Assembly (NCBI GenBank): GCA_009746045.1
Contig: RPFO01000164.1
Coordinates: 4,289,151-4,353,150 of the forward strand
Direction: 5' to 3'
Origin: Mesostigma viride
Lineage: Eukaryota > Streptophyta > Mesostigmatophyceae > Mesostigmatales > Mesostigmataceae
DNA length: 64,000 nucleotides
The position numbers and the translations under genes were made by a program. A model generated the notes under the pieces. It saw only the letters and a list, made by a program, of their open reading frames with translations. It did not search any database and was not told the DNA's origin. How positions within the stretch are numbered: position 1 is the first letter of the stretch; the number at the start of each line of letters is the position of its first letter. Of the stretch, positions 26,001 to 38,281 are shown piece after piece.

Positions 26001-29000
26001 CCAGCAGGCCCGTGACGCCGTGCGCGGGGATCTCCCAGATGCGGAAGAAGCCCAGGATGTGGTCGATGCGGTACGCGGTGAAGTACTTGGCCATCTGGCT
26101 CAGACTGGCGAAGGAGAAGGGTGGGGAGGGGGGTGGGGGTGACGACACAGAATGCAGTGTTTCAAGGTGTCGCAGTATGCATGAGGTTCAGTGTGTGAAG
26201 TACTTGGTAACCCGGCCCAGGCTGGTAAGTGGGAGAGGGGGGAGGGGGAGGGGGAGGGGGGGGACGGGCACGTCTTGTCTGGGTATATTAAAGACAGAAA
26301 ATATGTAGCAGAATGTCAGGTCTTCAGGCTGTTAAGTACTTGGCCATCTGGTTCAGACTGGTGAAGGGGGGATGGGGTAAAGGGGGGATGGGGGCGAGGG
26401 GGATGGGGGCGAGGGGATGGGGTGGGGGCGGGGATGACAAAGAACGGAAGGCTTCACAGTGTAGCAGAAAACAAGGTCTAAAGTTGCCAGGCATGGGGTG
26501 TGCAGGCGTAGCAGAATGGGAGGCGCAAGGAGTAAGGGGGGGAGGGGGGCGGTGAAAGGCGCCGGGCGTTGGGCTGGAGTAGGGTCAAAAACACAGGATA
26601 TAGGGGTGACGGGTACATGGCTTCCATACGCCTTGGCAACATGCCTTGACACGGTCCACTGGCTAACTGGCCGGTTTCCACCCTCTCTCTTTTCCTCATC
26701 ATCTCACTTCAGGAGGGATACATCGCCTTTGCTAAGCCCCCTGTTTGCATCAACGCCATGAACAGCTGGCATCCTTTGCGCAAAGGACACGCGGGCGCAT
26801 GGACCCCATTCTAGCTTGGATGCCCAACTCCCCTAATCCCCGATCCCGTTACGCGTATCCTACCCTGCGCCCTGGTCCTGGCAGAGCCACATGGCCATGA
26901 TTCGTGACCATTCATGACAAGTCATGGCAATTCGTGGCAATTCATGACAAACCATGACAAGTCAAGAACACTCGAGAGACGAGTCACCCGCTCACCGGCT
27001 GCGCCACCATGCATAGTTGTCGTGCGCCATCTCCTCCCAGTTGTACGTGGGGAAGCCCCAGTTCTGGCCCTTGGCGTCAAAGTAGTCTGGCGGCGCCCCC
27101 GTGGACATGTGCATGCGAAAGAGTTTGGGGAACATCCACGTGTCCACGCTCGCACGGTCCACGCCGATGGGCAGGTCGCCCTTGAGCACGACGCGCTTGC
27201 TGCGCGCGTGCGCCGACGCGGCCAGCAGCTGCTTGTGCAGGTGGAACTGGAGGAAGTAGCGGAACGCGATGCTGTCGTAGTAGTCCGTGTCCTTGCGGCA
27301 CAGACGGTCCAGCTGGATAGGGAGAGGGACAAGGAGACCGATTGAAAAGATGGGTCAGCATATCCCCACACTAGGACCTAAACACATAAAACAAAGAGGG
27401 ATTAGGGAATGGGGTAGGGGGGAGGAAGCAGGGGTTGGAGGGGAGAGGTGGGTAGGAGGACGGGAGGGAAAGAAGGGTGGGGTGGGGTGGGGGGGGGGGG
27501 GTTAAGACAGGCACCAGGGGAGGATGAAGCTTGCCGGCATGGCATCTGTGATGACGACAGAACGGAGGGAAAGACGAGGCATGCAGCCAACGACGCGTGC
27601 ACAGACAATGGGTGCAATATTCAGATGATGACAGGCTACCCTTAGGGGTGGCAAAGAAAGCCCGATAGGCATGTATTCGAGAAACCCTGCCCCGGTTGAA
27701 AAGAGAGAAAAGGCAATCAAGGAGACAGGGATGCAAGGCGGGGTGTGCCAAAAGGTCACCCCTGCGCATCCATGCCGCGTTATGGAACCACATTATGGCT
27801 TTGTAATCTGGCATCGCTATATGGCATCACATCACGTCACCGCATTACGACATTACGTCATGCATGGCGTTACGGCATCCATCGCACGTTGACCCGCTCA
27901 CCAGCTCGTTGTTGACGCGCGAGAAGAGGCCCCACTTCCAGTGCTCGGCGGTGCCAAACAGGTTCTTGAGGAAGCAGAAGCACGCGTACGGGCGCAGCCA
28001 GCCCTGGGGAAGGAAACCGCATGGTCCCAAGCGCAGAGTCTCGTAAGCATCATAGAAGAGCATGGTTCCAACTGCATCGTTCAAATGCATGCTGCACGAG
28101 CATGCTTTGACAGCATACTGTCTAAGTGCATGGTTCAAGACTTGATGGTTTGAACATGTGGTTTATGAGCACCGTTTAGAGCATCGTGGTCCCGGCGCGC
28201 GTCGCAAGCTGGGGTTTGAGACTAGGAGCGAAGCCCAGCAAAGAACCCACACTGTAAAACTCACATGGTATTGAAGAAGGGGAGATACATCATATATAAA
28301 AAAAACAAAGATGCTAACAATGTTCGACAAAAAACGAATCGGGCCATTGCTAGCGTGCTGGACACCTCAGGAGCATAAATTCGTGACACAGTGACCGCCA
28401 CTGATGACACAGTGACCGCCACAGGCTCAGCATGTTCTCAACCACCACATAAGTCTCACCATGTTCTCCTCGTAGAAGCGCTGGAACTCGACCGAGCCCA
28501 GCACCTCTGTCTTGTCGATGTCATACACCTTGCGCGCGATGGACAGCTTCACCTCCATCGTGCGGTCGTAGTCCACCGCCTGGGGGTAGAGGGGGGTGAG
28601 GGCAATAGAATAGGGGGTAGGGGTAGGGTAGGGAAAGGGATAGGGGCGCATGACACGCATCACGCTTGAACAAGAGCCTTTTTTTGAACAAGGTGAGGGC
28701 AATAGAATAGGGGGTAGGGGTAGGGTAGGGAAAGGGATAGGGGCGCATGACAAGCATCACGCTTGAATAGGCGGTAGGGGTAGGGTAGGGAAAGGGATAG
28801 GGGCGCATGACACGCATCACGCTTGAATAGGGGGTAGGGGTAGGGTAGGGAAAGGGATAGGGGCGCATGACAAGCATCACGCTTGAATAGGGGGTAGGGG
28901 TAGGGTAGGGAAAGGGATAGGGGCGCATGACACGCATCACGCTTGAATAGGCGGTAGGGGTAGGGTAGGGAAAGGGATAGGGGCGCATGACAAGCATCAC

Positions 29001-32000
29001 GCTTGAATAGGGGGTAGGGGTAGGGTAAGGAAAGGGATAGGGGCGCATGACACGCATCACGCTTGAATAGGGGGTAGGGGTAGGGTAGGGAAAGGGATAG
29101 GGGCGCATGACAAGCATCACGCTTGAATAGGGGGTAGGGGTAGGGTAGGGAAAGGGATAGGGGCGCATGACAAGCATCACGCTTGAATAGGGGGTAGGGG
29201 TAGGGTAGGGAAAGGGATAGGGGCGCATGACACGCATCACGCTTGAATAGGGGGTAGGGGTAGGGTAGGGAAAGGGATAGGGGCGCATGACAAGCATCAC
29301 GCTTGAACAAGAGCCTAGAGCAGATAAGTCCACCCAAAGCTTCGGCAAGCGTACTCTAATGGATTAAAAACAAGTCCGCGCATTGCATGTGCTCGAAGTT
29401 GTTTGAGGGAAATATTGGGCACCTGCTGGCGACTGCCAATGAGTCCGCACAAGGCCATTTGAAGCGTGCCCCAACACCTACTTGTTGGTGCTTCCAAAAA
29501 AAAAAAAAGAGAAAGCCTTTGACATAACACGGATGCCTACATAATAATGCTGGACAGAATACCATTTGCTCGACCACCCTAACAGATGACCTTGGCTTCT
29601 CCTCCCTGCACAATGCATTGGCATTCCATGTTGGTTTGGTTTGGTGTGTGTGTGTGTGTGTGTTTCCTTTCTTTCTCCCCGGCATCCCGTACACACGCCA
29701 GAAACGACTGCACCGGCCCACGTGCTGAACTTCTCACCCCCCCGCCCACGTACAGGTAGATCAAGCTCCTGCCGTGCCGCCTCGATCTCCTCCTGCACGA
29801 ACATGCAGGAGATACATGACAGGACAGGCAGGCAAAGGGGCGCAGGGCAGGGCAGGGGAGGAGTGCAGGGCACGGCAGTGGCGGCGTTGAGAACAACGGC
29901 TAACAGTCGTGGGGAGCTTGCGGGAAGTAGGGCGTGAAAGGATTGTGATCCTAGTTCAAACACAGAATAATGCAGATCAGAAGATGTTGAGAAAAACATT
30001 CACAAGCACTACACAACCACCTGGCCCTCGATACACAATCTTTCCGCTAAATGTGACAGCATGCAACACCTGGGGAGGAGGGGAAGGGCTGCCTGCCAGC
30101 AATCCCTCTCCTTTTGAACAGAGCTCAGAGCATCTGAACCAATGACTTAGCTGTCTTGTCAACCTTCTACGTGTCCATCCACACCAGAAAATTGTCAACA
30201 GAAAGACTCAACCCACTCACCATGCCACGCACCACACAAGCACACCAGCTCTTCAACTCTGGTTCCTCCTAAAGAAGAGCTCATCTCTAGTACGATTGGC
30301 CGACAAGGCACGCCCCCTCCCTCCCCGCCCATGTGTTGCGCTGAATGATGCAAGCTGCTCACTCATGAACCCAGTCAGTCAAACACGCCCACGCCCACAA
30401 CTCACCTCAATCTCCCGTGGCAGCCGGTCCGACAGCGCTTGCAGCCGCAGGTAAAGCGGGTGCAGCGCAAAAACCGAGAGTGAGCTGAGGAACGCAGGGG
30501 ATGCCAGGGGGCAGGCAGGGGGGTGGAGGCAGGCAAACATGTGCGGATCGGAGGTCACCGACACGCAGCAGGCATGCACAACAGGTATGCGAGAACAGGT
30601 GAGGCAACAGACGTCTTGGAGCATACATTTTCTTTCTTTCTTTAAAAAAGCGCCGGGGCGGGATTGGGATCGTGGGTGGGTGGGTGGGTGGGTGGGTGGG
30701 TGGGTGGGTGGGTGGGTGGGTGGGTGGGTGGGTGGGTGGGTGGGTGGGTGGGTGGGTGGGTGGGTGGGTGGGTGGGTGGGTGGGTGGGTGGGTGGGTGGG
30801 TGGGTGGGTGGGTGGGTGGGTGGGTGGGTGGGTGGGGGCGGGCGGGCGGGCGGGCGGGCGGGCGGGCGGGTGGGTGGCTACGAAACACGCAGGGACACAA
30901 GGGCTGGCTCGATGGGCGTGAACGAGCCAGGGAATGCCCTTCAGGACGGGGATGGCGGCAAGGTGGAGGATATGGATCATGCAGGGCGATGCTGCTTGAT
31001 GTCTGTTTAACGTCGCAAGATATCTTACCAAGACGAATGAGAAAAAAGGCCTAGTTATTCTGGACCGCAAAAGCCTGGCCGACCCGCCCATGTTTGCACC
31101 GCATCCATGTCAAATGCTTGCCAGAGCCATCCCACGGATCCATAAGCCTGATGCCCGGCCATGACATCCCTTGGTCTCGTGATCATGAGTTATCCATGGT
31201 AATGAGATCCCTGCATCTGCATACACTTGATTACCATGCGCCCACACGGGTTCCACGCACCTGTATGGGTACGAGTCCCACCACATGCCGTGCACGCATG
31301 TGTCGTTGACGGGCAGGATCTGAACAAGCCGGAACCCGGCCGAGGCGGCCAAGTCGATGACCTTTGTGAGGTCGAGGAACTCCCCCGCGCCCACGCTCTC
31401 GCGGCTGCGGATGGAGAAGACAGGGACCGCCACGCCTGCAAGCCGCCACGGCTTGACCTGGTGGTGCATGGGGCAGGGGGGGGGAAGGTGGACACACATG
31501 CACGTGTTTATGTTTGTGTGTGTGTGTGAGCGTGAGCGCGTGTGTGTGCATGAGCGTGAGCGAGAGAGACAGAGACAGCGGATGTCTATTTTGGATCTTT
31601 CTGTGTAGTGCATGTGTGCGCGATGATGCTAAGAAAACGGCAGCAGGTGCGCACATGCAAGAGCTCCTCCCCTGCCCAACTCATGGGCACAGCCTAAACC
31701 CAGGCACGACGCTTGAACCAACCACCAGATCGACGACGTGCATCAGTTGGGCAGTAGCATAGGAATTCACAGTGCGTGCTCATACCTAATGTGCTCCCTG
31801 ATCACCCCCCCCCCGGCCTCCACCCCATGTCTCATTCCCCAATGTCCCCATACCCCCCCGCCCCCCCCACGGAACACACCCGGAAGAAGAAGTCGTCCAC
31901 ATGCATACGCGTGCAGGGCCGCGTCGCGCCCTCGTCCACCCACAGCTCGTGGCACGCGCCAAGCTCGGGCGTCAGGTTGTCGAACGCGTCCTTGATCACA

Positions 32001-35000
32001 TACTGGTACGTGGACGGCGAGAGATTTTATCCAGCCCAACACGCGCCCAAAGGGCCAACACATATGCCCGCCCACACAGCCAACACCCAAACCACCCAGA
32101 ACGACAAAACGCTCCCACATAGCAAACAAATGCCCGCCCACAGAGACGATTCATGCCCACCCACAGAGCCAAGGGGAGCAGGACACAAGGCCCCCCACAG
32201 TGCAAAGCCACAGAGACAGCGCCCGCAAACTTTGGCAGATGCAAGTCCCTAACGCACAAACTCACGCAACCCGTTCCACGTGCATGGCCCAACCACAGCA
32301 GCGGACAGGTGCCGGGCCGCACGCAAGCATGCCCTTAGGTTTCATGCCCCCCGTCAGCATACCAGCCACCCGTACCAGCCATTCATACCAGAAGGCCAGA
32401 GGCACCACACACACGCACACACAACCAATGAGCTCCACGAGCACAATCAAGCCACAGTCATTTCATCAAGCCACAGCCACCAACGACCACAGCACGTGCC
32501 GAGGAAGAGCCACGTGGCGCCCATATGCCCACCGATTCAAAATTTCGCGATCTACAAATCTCCAACGATGTTGAAGTAAAACAGACAGGAGGTTAGTCAG
32601 AGTTTCCCTGTTAAGGAAGTCGCAGCACAGAGCCCAGAGGGGAGCTATAAGAACACGATAAGAAGACTATAAGAACAACATGAAAACATTATAAGCACAG
32701 ACATGGGAGCCGGACGCAACCAATAGACACATTGAAACACAGGAACATGCCCAGGGCCACCAGGGGGGCACTGGGGCAGTGTCCGCTAAGCCCCATGGGG
32801 ACTGGGCCACATCCAGCAGGACCATGCCTTGCCCCACAAGCCTTCCAGAAAAACAAGCCCAGAAAGCCTTGCCCAACAAGCCTTCCATTAAAACAAGCCC
32901 AGACAGCCTTGCCCGACAAGCCTTCCATTGAAACAAGCCCAGAAAGCCTTGCCCGACAAGCCTTCCATTAGAACAAGCCCAGAAAGCCTTGCCCAAGAAG
33001 CCACATGCTTTCCCATCACAAGGCATGGACTCACTACAGTGGTCGGCTTCACATTTTATGGCACGGATGCCCGACACTGCCGCAGAAAAGAACATGAGCG
33101 AGACAGGAAGACGCAACAGGATATTACCTGATCCACATCACTCTGGCTAAGCTAGGCACGCGTCGCCGATGATCCCTGCACATGCCATGGCGGGATGGCT
33201 CGCAAGCTGCCCTCAGAGACGTCCCAGGTCTCTCATCTCCTTCACTGAACTACCCCCACCCATGCGACTATGGAAGCCTCTGGTCTCCTTACAACACAGG
33301 CGGATGGTAACCACCATACCAGCGATACATGACAACTACAAATTCCACTGCACTCCAGCCTGACCACAGCCCCACTGAGGCTTGGCAAGGATATTTGACG
33401 GGGAAGTCGGCGTATGGAATGGCGACCTCCACGGCCCAGGTGCCGTCCTTGGATCGGAACATGGGCACCGACGCGTCCATTTCGTCGGCGCCCAGAGCGG
33501 TGGAGGAGCCCACCACATGCACCTGAGCCCAGAAGAGAGGGGGGGGTGGGGGGTGGGGTGGGGGTGGGGCAAAGAGCGTGGCACAGTATAGGGTTGTATC
33601 GAATACACCGCCCGCATTAGTAGTTTTAATGCATCCCCAACTTCTGCCCTCTGCGAATTTTGAATTACCCTGGATCGATTGTTGGGAGCCAAGTAGGGGC
33701 CCCGGCTTTTCTTTATTTAAAATTCTTTGTCTGTTTTTCGTCGTGCAGCCGTTCAAGGCAGTCGGGTACTCATTAACTACGGTAAGATCCCTGATTTTCT
33801 GTTGTTTCAGCTTGCTGTTCCCCCCAGAGTAACCCCCCAGGGCCGCCAAGATTAACTAATTAATTCACTTTGTTTCATTTGGGATCTGCTGATACTCATT
33901 CCCCATTTTACATCTCTGGTCGAATATTGGATACTAAATATACCCACTTACCCGAAAATTTACTTTGTTTGTTGCTAGTTTATCTCTCATGCAAATCCAA
34001 AGCCCAGGGACTTAGTTAATTAAAATTTCCTTGTTTGTTTTAACGTTTTCAGGCGGAAAGTTTTCAAACAATTCTTTACTTCATTAAACTACCAATACGG
34101 GCGGTGTACCTTTTTTTACTTCCGTATCGAATTTTCGGTTTCAATGGGTCCGCCGTATCTGCTTCGAATATATTCGGTTTCTGCAAGGGTGCCCCGTATT
34201 CGAATCCGAATATATACTTTGACGCCTGACCGTACCGAATACCGAGCAAAGCTGGTCAATTCCAAATACCGGATCGAACATGTCTAGTGCTAGTACATAC
34301 TAGTAGTGCATGCTAGTAGACGTAATAGACAAGTAGGCCATCCATAGCGCGCCGCGCCAGGCGGCAGGCACTGTCGCGCCCTGCCCCAGTCTCTGCTGCT
34401 GCAAGGCTTTCAATAGGCAACGTGAGCTGTCAAGTGCCACCGAGGCACCATCCGGCCACCGTCAATAAGCCAGGCGATAAGCCCCAAGGCCCTTGGCGAA
34501 CATCGGACAGCCAAGCTAGTACTAGATTTCGGCAATACAGAATGTATTCGTCGAATAGTAGGCCCTGCCGTATTCGAATCCAGTATATTCGGTTCAACGA
34601 GGTGTCAGCCTTATTCGAATACTACTAATAGTAGTATATTCGGAATTCGATTTGGTATTCGGGTGATAATCGGTAATCGGTCCAGTCTTCGATACAACCC
34701 TAGCGCAGTATCGTCACAGCAACCACACAGAGACTAGGGCTAGAAAGTAACAAGGCAAAAATATGGTGGCAGTAGCCACCAGTTTGTAAGGCAGGCCCTA
34801 CGTGGTTGGCATCCAATTTTCCAATCTCGATTTCCCATTTTCTCGAGCATGGCTCTTGCTGACCTGGCTTGTGCTCACGTTACCAATATGTAGTGTACCG
34901 ATTCAATCACGCTTCTAGTGTTGGTAATTGAACTTGGACAACGGCTCCGACACCCATATGCATCTGCCTACTCGTTCAGTTGCATCATAAAAAAAGGGTT

Positions 35001-36565
35001 GCCATGGGAAGCCGCTGCGCATGAGCAGGCGTAGGCAGGGAGCCACTTTCGATATCTAGCCGTGCAAGCGACGGAATGGGCGCCACATGTACCTTTTCCC
35101 CTGGCTCGGTGCGCGGGCATTTGACCACCATTGTGACCACCACCATCCCTGCAATCAGGACCAGGGCCACCCGGTGGACAGAGATGGTGAGCCAAGGAAA
35201 CAAATAAACCAATCAACATTTGAAGGTGCTGTCAGCCTTGTCAGGGTACTGGAACACGTGTTTCCATGACAACCGTGCCATATTGTGCAACCCCTTTCAC
35301 ACTTGCATCTCAACAACAAACCGTTTGATTACAAGCCCTCTGCCAAAAGGCCTTTTGCACAGAAGCCCTCTGCTTGATGGCTTGGGTTTGCAAGCAAAGG
35401 CGGGTGCTGCCAATCGCGATGGGCTTGACAGCACGCATGCCAACGGAAAGAACGCCATGGGTGGCCATTCTTTGAGTCAGTGCAATAAATCCTTACAGCT
35501 CCTGTCTCGTGTATAAGATGTTTAGAGAGGGCCAACAGAGGGCCAACAAAGGACACAACCAGAGTCCAGAGACCTTGTGGGCCAGCACAGAGTTTGCTCA
35601 TGTGCAGGTGCAATGGTATAATAGGCGACGGACACACTGGCAAGATCTATGCCAACCTAGCCGCATAGGCAAACAGCACTTATATTTGGGCATCTATTCT
35701 TGTCAGAGAGCCCTAGAAGACAACATAATCTAGGGACAAGACTCGTGATGACCAGGTGGACTACGGCAGGTGTAATTTTGTACTACACACACACACACAC
35801 AAAGCAAATCGGAAAATGGGAATGCTGGGAAGAAATAGGCTCGAAAGCATTAATCCATCTGCAAGATTACAAAAGTACTGAAATTGCACAGAGTATGGGG
35901 GTTGCTTGTTCTAACAGCACTACAGCTTAGAATGCATAGGTTAGCGTACCTGGCGTGGAGTCCCGTTTAATGCGTGGCATGACCTCCTCGTCGACAATTT
36001 CAGGATGAGCAAAAATCACATCCTTGTATGCGGCCTTGGTGAGAAGGTTCTCGTAAGCCGATTGATCCTGGTCCAAAACAACAGCCATTGCGAACCCGCG
36101 CCGTAGACCCCAAAGTTAGAACTTCGATGTGAACAGACCGTGCATTTCAACTAGACCCGTTTACAAAATGCCAACGCCCACGCCTTCGTCAACACGCCAG
36201 CTTACCTGCCAGGTGTCGAGAATGTTCACGACATCCCCGCCTTTAAGGTTATTTAACAAGGTCACCACGCGCGCCGGGCTGCCCTCCCACTTAAGGACCT
36301 TAAGACGCTCGTCGACAACGACGTACTGATACTCCAAGTTCGTTCCTAGGGGAAATGACAGCGTCGCCTGCCAGTAGAGGTCGTCACCACGATGCAATGG
36401 GGTCATCCATACTCCCTGCTTTACGTTCCAGCTTCCGAAAAGGTGGCCTGGGCCTGAAATCATCAAATTTTCGCCCCATACGGTCATATACTTCACTCTG
36501 AAATGCACCGTGACACATTTTGGAGCCAGGCGCTGCAATACAACTCCTTCCCCACCAGATTCCAT
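20055..36565 (-). CDS. DPE2: 4-alpha-glucanotransferase, DPE2 type (CBM20-CBM20-GH77)
   Basis: Twenty exons on the minus strand join without frame error to 945 codons (plant DPE2 about 955): 36565-36206, 36067-35950, 35148-35093, 33522-33395, 32009-31880, 31457-31261, 30484-30406, 29792-29754, 28579-28460, 28003-27902, 27312-26996, 26104-25894, 25309-25238, 24477-24355, 24028-23931, 23138-22979, 22413-22315, 21631-21434, 20604-20511, 20191-20055. DPE2 transfers glucose from maltose to cytosolic heteroglycan during night-time starch breakdown. Seen: two starch-binding CBM20 domains (about 10-125 and 160-270), then GH77 split by the DPE2-type insert (about 600-720). The catalytic set is complete: D563 in YRIDH (nucleophile), E759 in GEDLG (acid/base) and D811 in SCHD. 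There is no transit peptide, consistent with the cytosol. The start is MESGGEGV. All introns read GT-AG except intron 4. Confidence 0.93.
20204..20226. repeat. Poly-G run in the last DPE2 intron
   Basis: About 17 consecutive G on the plus strand (poly-C on the coding strand), within 20-40 bases of the exon 20 acceptor. It acts as part of the pyrimidine tract and is a likely source of length variation. Confidence 0.6.
21060..21434 (-). repeat. 84-bp repeats copying the DPE2 exon 18 / donor junction
   Basis: The end of exon 18 reads, on the plus strand, CTGCATCGGGAAGATGGCCC. In the intron this segment plus the donor recurs at about 21350 (84-bp spacing) and 21266, with more degenerate copies near 21181 and 21070. 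Two units are nearly identical over 84 bp. Because 84 is divisible by three, use of a decoy donor could stay in frame. Confidence 0.8.
22016..22314 (-). repeat. 53-bp repeats copying the DPE2 exon 17 / donor junction
   Basis: About five units at 53-bp spacing (22021, 22074, 22127, 22180, 22233) plus a shorter one. Each carries CACCGTCATGTACT, the plus-strand image of exon end AGTACATGACG followed by donor GTG. All keep the GT of the 5' splice site. The array sits directly behind the true donor at 22314. Confidence 0.88.
23139..23540 (-). repeat. Degenerate copies of the DPE2 exon 16 acceptor and start
   Basis: Exon 16 begins, on the plus strand, with GTTCAGCGTCTCCTTGCTGG (ending in its acceptor). 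Diverged versions recur at about 23207, 23300, 23400 and 23500, each followed by a G-rich stretch like the one behind the true acceptor. Spacing is about 90-105 bp. Confidence 0.7.
26185..26370 (-). repeat. Copies of the DPE2 exon 12 acceptor and start
   Basis: The exon 12 start reads, on the plus strand, GAAGTACTTGGCCATCTGGC then TCAGACTGG. It recurs with changes at about 26188-26228 (GAAGTACTTGGTAACCCGGC) and 26330-26365 (TAAGTACTTGGCCATCTGGT), each followed by a G-rich tract like the real acceptor region. Confidence 0.75.
28590..29310. repeat. 60-bp G-rich tandem array in DPE2 intron 8
   Basis: About twelve units of 60 bp containing AGGGGTAGGGTAGGGAAAGG and CGCATGACACGCATCACGC, beginning about 15 bases behind the exon 9 acceptor. 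The G-rich strand is the template for DPE2, so the transcript carries C-rich tracts. Several runs of three or more G per unit suggest G-quadruplex potential. The divisible-by-three unit keeps long false frames open. Confidence 0.9.
30674..30870. repeat. (TGGG)n / (CGGG)n microsatellite in DPE2 intron 6
   Basis: About 41 TGGG units followed by eight CGGG units. Long GWVG/THPP frames across it are artefacts. It lies in the intron between exons 6 and 7. Confidence 0.92.
32010..33394 (-). other. Probable U12-type AT-AC intron (DPE2 intron 4)
   Basis: On the minus strand the intron opens ATATCCTTG at 33394, matching the U12 AT-AC 5' splice site (ATATCCTT), and ends CCAC at 32010. This joins GTC AA to G TAC, giving FPVKYQYVIKD, the expected CBM20 strand. 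A GT-AG alternative is in frame but deletes VKYQ and needs a weak GTCAAA donor. No strong TTCCTTAAC branch site is visible near the 3' end, which is the main weakness. The intron also contains about five copies of a roughly 39-bp repeat with CAAGCCCAGAAAGCCTTGCC (32820-33000). Confidence 0.75.
33581..34710. mobile_element. hAT-like non-autonomous DNA element in DPE2 intron 3
   Basis: The element at 33589-34702 has terminal inverted repeats TAGGGTTGTATCGAA, and is flanked by GCACAGTA (33581-33588) and GCGCAGTA (34703-34710), an 8-bp target duplication with one mismatch. T/CAGGG-type ends and an 8-bp duplication are diagnostic of hAT elements. It is about 1.1 kb with no transposase frame, and the interior carries repeated TATTCGAATCCGAATAT-like motifs. 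Confidence 0.75.
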
Positions 36566-36754
36566 GACGGCGTAGCTGATGCCGCCACGAGCTTGAATTC
36601 AGGCGAGCGCGGAAGCTACAGCATTGGCGAAAGCTGGAAAATTCCCATTTGGCTCAAGTTTGGCTAATCAATTTTTATCAAGATGCCGAAGAGGGCCGAG
36701 CTATATTACTTTCTGGCGACCTTTGAAGCAAGAATCGCCATCTTTTATCGCACG

Positions 36755-36763
36755 AGATATATA
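36755..36763 (-). promoter_or_regulatory. Possible TATA box of DPE2
   Basis: Minus-strand TTATATATC lies about 190 bases upstream of the DPE2 ATG, in a GC-rich context. This would leave a 5' untranslated region of about 160 bases. Only position and sequence support it. Confidence 0.25.
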
Positions 36764-37256
36764 AGTCGGCCCTTCGAACGCCTTTTTGTCGGGCCTCGGC
36801 GACCGGGCGGAGGGCTTGCTCGCACGCTTGGCACTGCACGCTTGGCAGTTGGCGGAGGCAAATCACCGTCCCGGGGCCGGGCGCAACAACGGTTTCCGTA
36901 GGTTCCTGCCGTGCAGCTCGCTGAACTCACCTATTTGACCGCTCGCCTGGGTGCGCCTTGTGCATATTGTGTAAGGTCTCACCAAGGTCTACAATTCTGC
37001 TCTGAGCTCAAAACCATGAATTTGGGGAGCTGGGGTGGCGACTTGCTATTCATTCCTATACCGGCTATACGGCGTGCATGTATCGACAGCCGTAAACTTA
37101 TGTCATCTGTCGAGACTCGAGGGCCGGCTGCCCAGTGAGGCAGTGCTCCTGGCTCCACCGACCAGGCGACCACCAAACTGGGGTCAGTACGGTTGACGAA
37201 ATCACAGATATTGCCAGGCTCTCTCCGGATAATGGATATACTAAGCTTAAGCAGAT

Positions 37257-37590
37257 CTGTTGTTGTTGTTGTTGTTGCCCACGCCGCATTAAGCATATCT
37301 ACAATTCTTCACTATTAGCTGCATATCGTTGATTAGGTAGTATTCTACTTGCCACATTTTGGCAGCTCTGTTTTGCCTTGCTTGGCACTAATTGGCAGTC
37401 GCAACTTGCAGCCTGATGTTCAGTTCAGTTTAGTTGGTTCCCAGTTTCCACGCTGCACATGGGCCGCAGATAGTTCCACCGATAGTAAATTTTGCCCTCG
37501 GCCAGTATAGATTCTCTTCTGCCCATGTGCGGCGTGGGACACAACAACAACAACATGGGCCGCAGAGAGTCTGTAGTGGCCGAGGGCCTT
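37257..37590. mobile_element. Hairpin elements with short CAA/GTT tails
   Basis: At 37490-37590 an imperfect palindrome has arms CCCTCGGCCAGTATAGATTC and rightward ...GTAGTGGCCGAGGG, separated by a core GTGCGGCGTGGGACA and (CAA)4. A partial arm (CATGGGCCGCAGATAG) precedes it at about 37460. At 37257-37290 a (GTT)n run is followed by CCCACGCCGCAT. The same core borders the giant GTT array at 59225-59264. Confidence 0.6.
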
Positions 37591-38281
37591 ATATAGTATA
37601 GCAGCCTGATGTAGGCAAAACCTGGCAAAACCTTCCACCTTGCCTGGCGTAAGTTACGTACTCGGGACTACAGTATACGAGTTACAGTGAAAAACTTTTG
37701 GTACGATACAGTATACGTATGTTGTGTCACACTACGTACTGTTGTTGCTACAGCAGCCCGCCAGCCGTCCCGCCAGCCGTCGAAAACAAAGTGGATTCCA
37801 GTATCGGCCTATCTTGATTCTCTGTGTCCGTTATCATTGTCCCTGAACGACATCACCCTGCTCGACCCTACTTGACCCTCTGCCTCTAAGATCCTCGCAG
37901 CACGAACACAGCTATGCGCACCATACAGTAGCACGAAACAGACAAGGATCGTCATCGCCTGCTTTAATACGGATCCACTGTTGTGTGGCAGGACCTCTAT
38001 CGACGAAGGTTTTCGAGGTTGATATGTAATGCAAAGGGTTCAACTCGAAATCGCGATATGTTGGTAGAACTGCGACAGTGAGGGCGAGCTCGGTCTGTAT
38101 TCGAGGTATACGGGCCTAGCCTCCCAACATGAAACGGAGATGAGGTTGCGTGCAAGATGTTGCCCAGAACGACGCCTTGATTTCCAAGCAGCCTCGTCGC
38201 CGAGGCCCAAGTGACATGGCTTCTGGGAGTTAAAGCCAAGATTCTCAACCTTACATCGAAAGACTTTTCAGCGTTTGATAA

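Noticed and set aside
28521-29348. 275-codon minus-strand frame with PYPFPYPTPTPYS repeats
   Set aside because: A by-product of the 60-bp array; only the stretch 28460-28579 is real DPE2 exon.
30539-31091. GWVG and THPP repeat frames
   Set aside because: Translation of the TGGG microsatellite in a DPE2 intron.
32003-33399. GT-AG splicing for DPE2 intron 4
   Set aside because: In frame, but it removes VKYQ from a conserved CBM20 strand and needs a poor GTCAAA donor; AT-AC with ATATCCTT fits better.
36888-36912. 18S rRNA 3'-end similarity (GGTTTCCGTAGGTTCCTGCC)
   Set aside because: Only a short resemblance, with no rRNA sequence around it.
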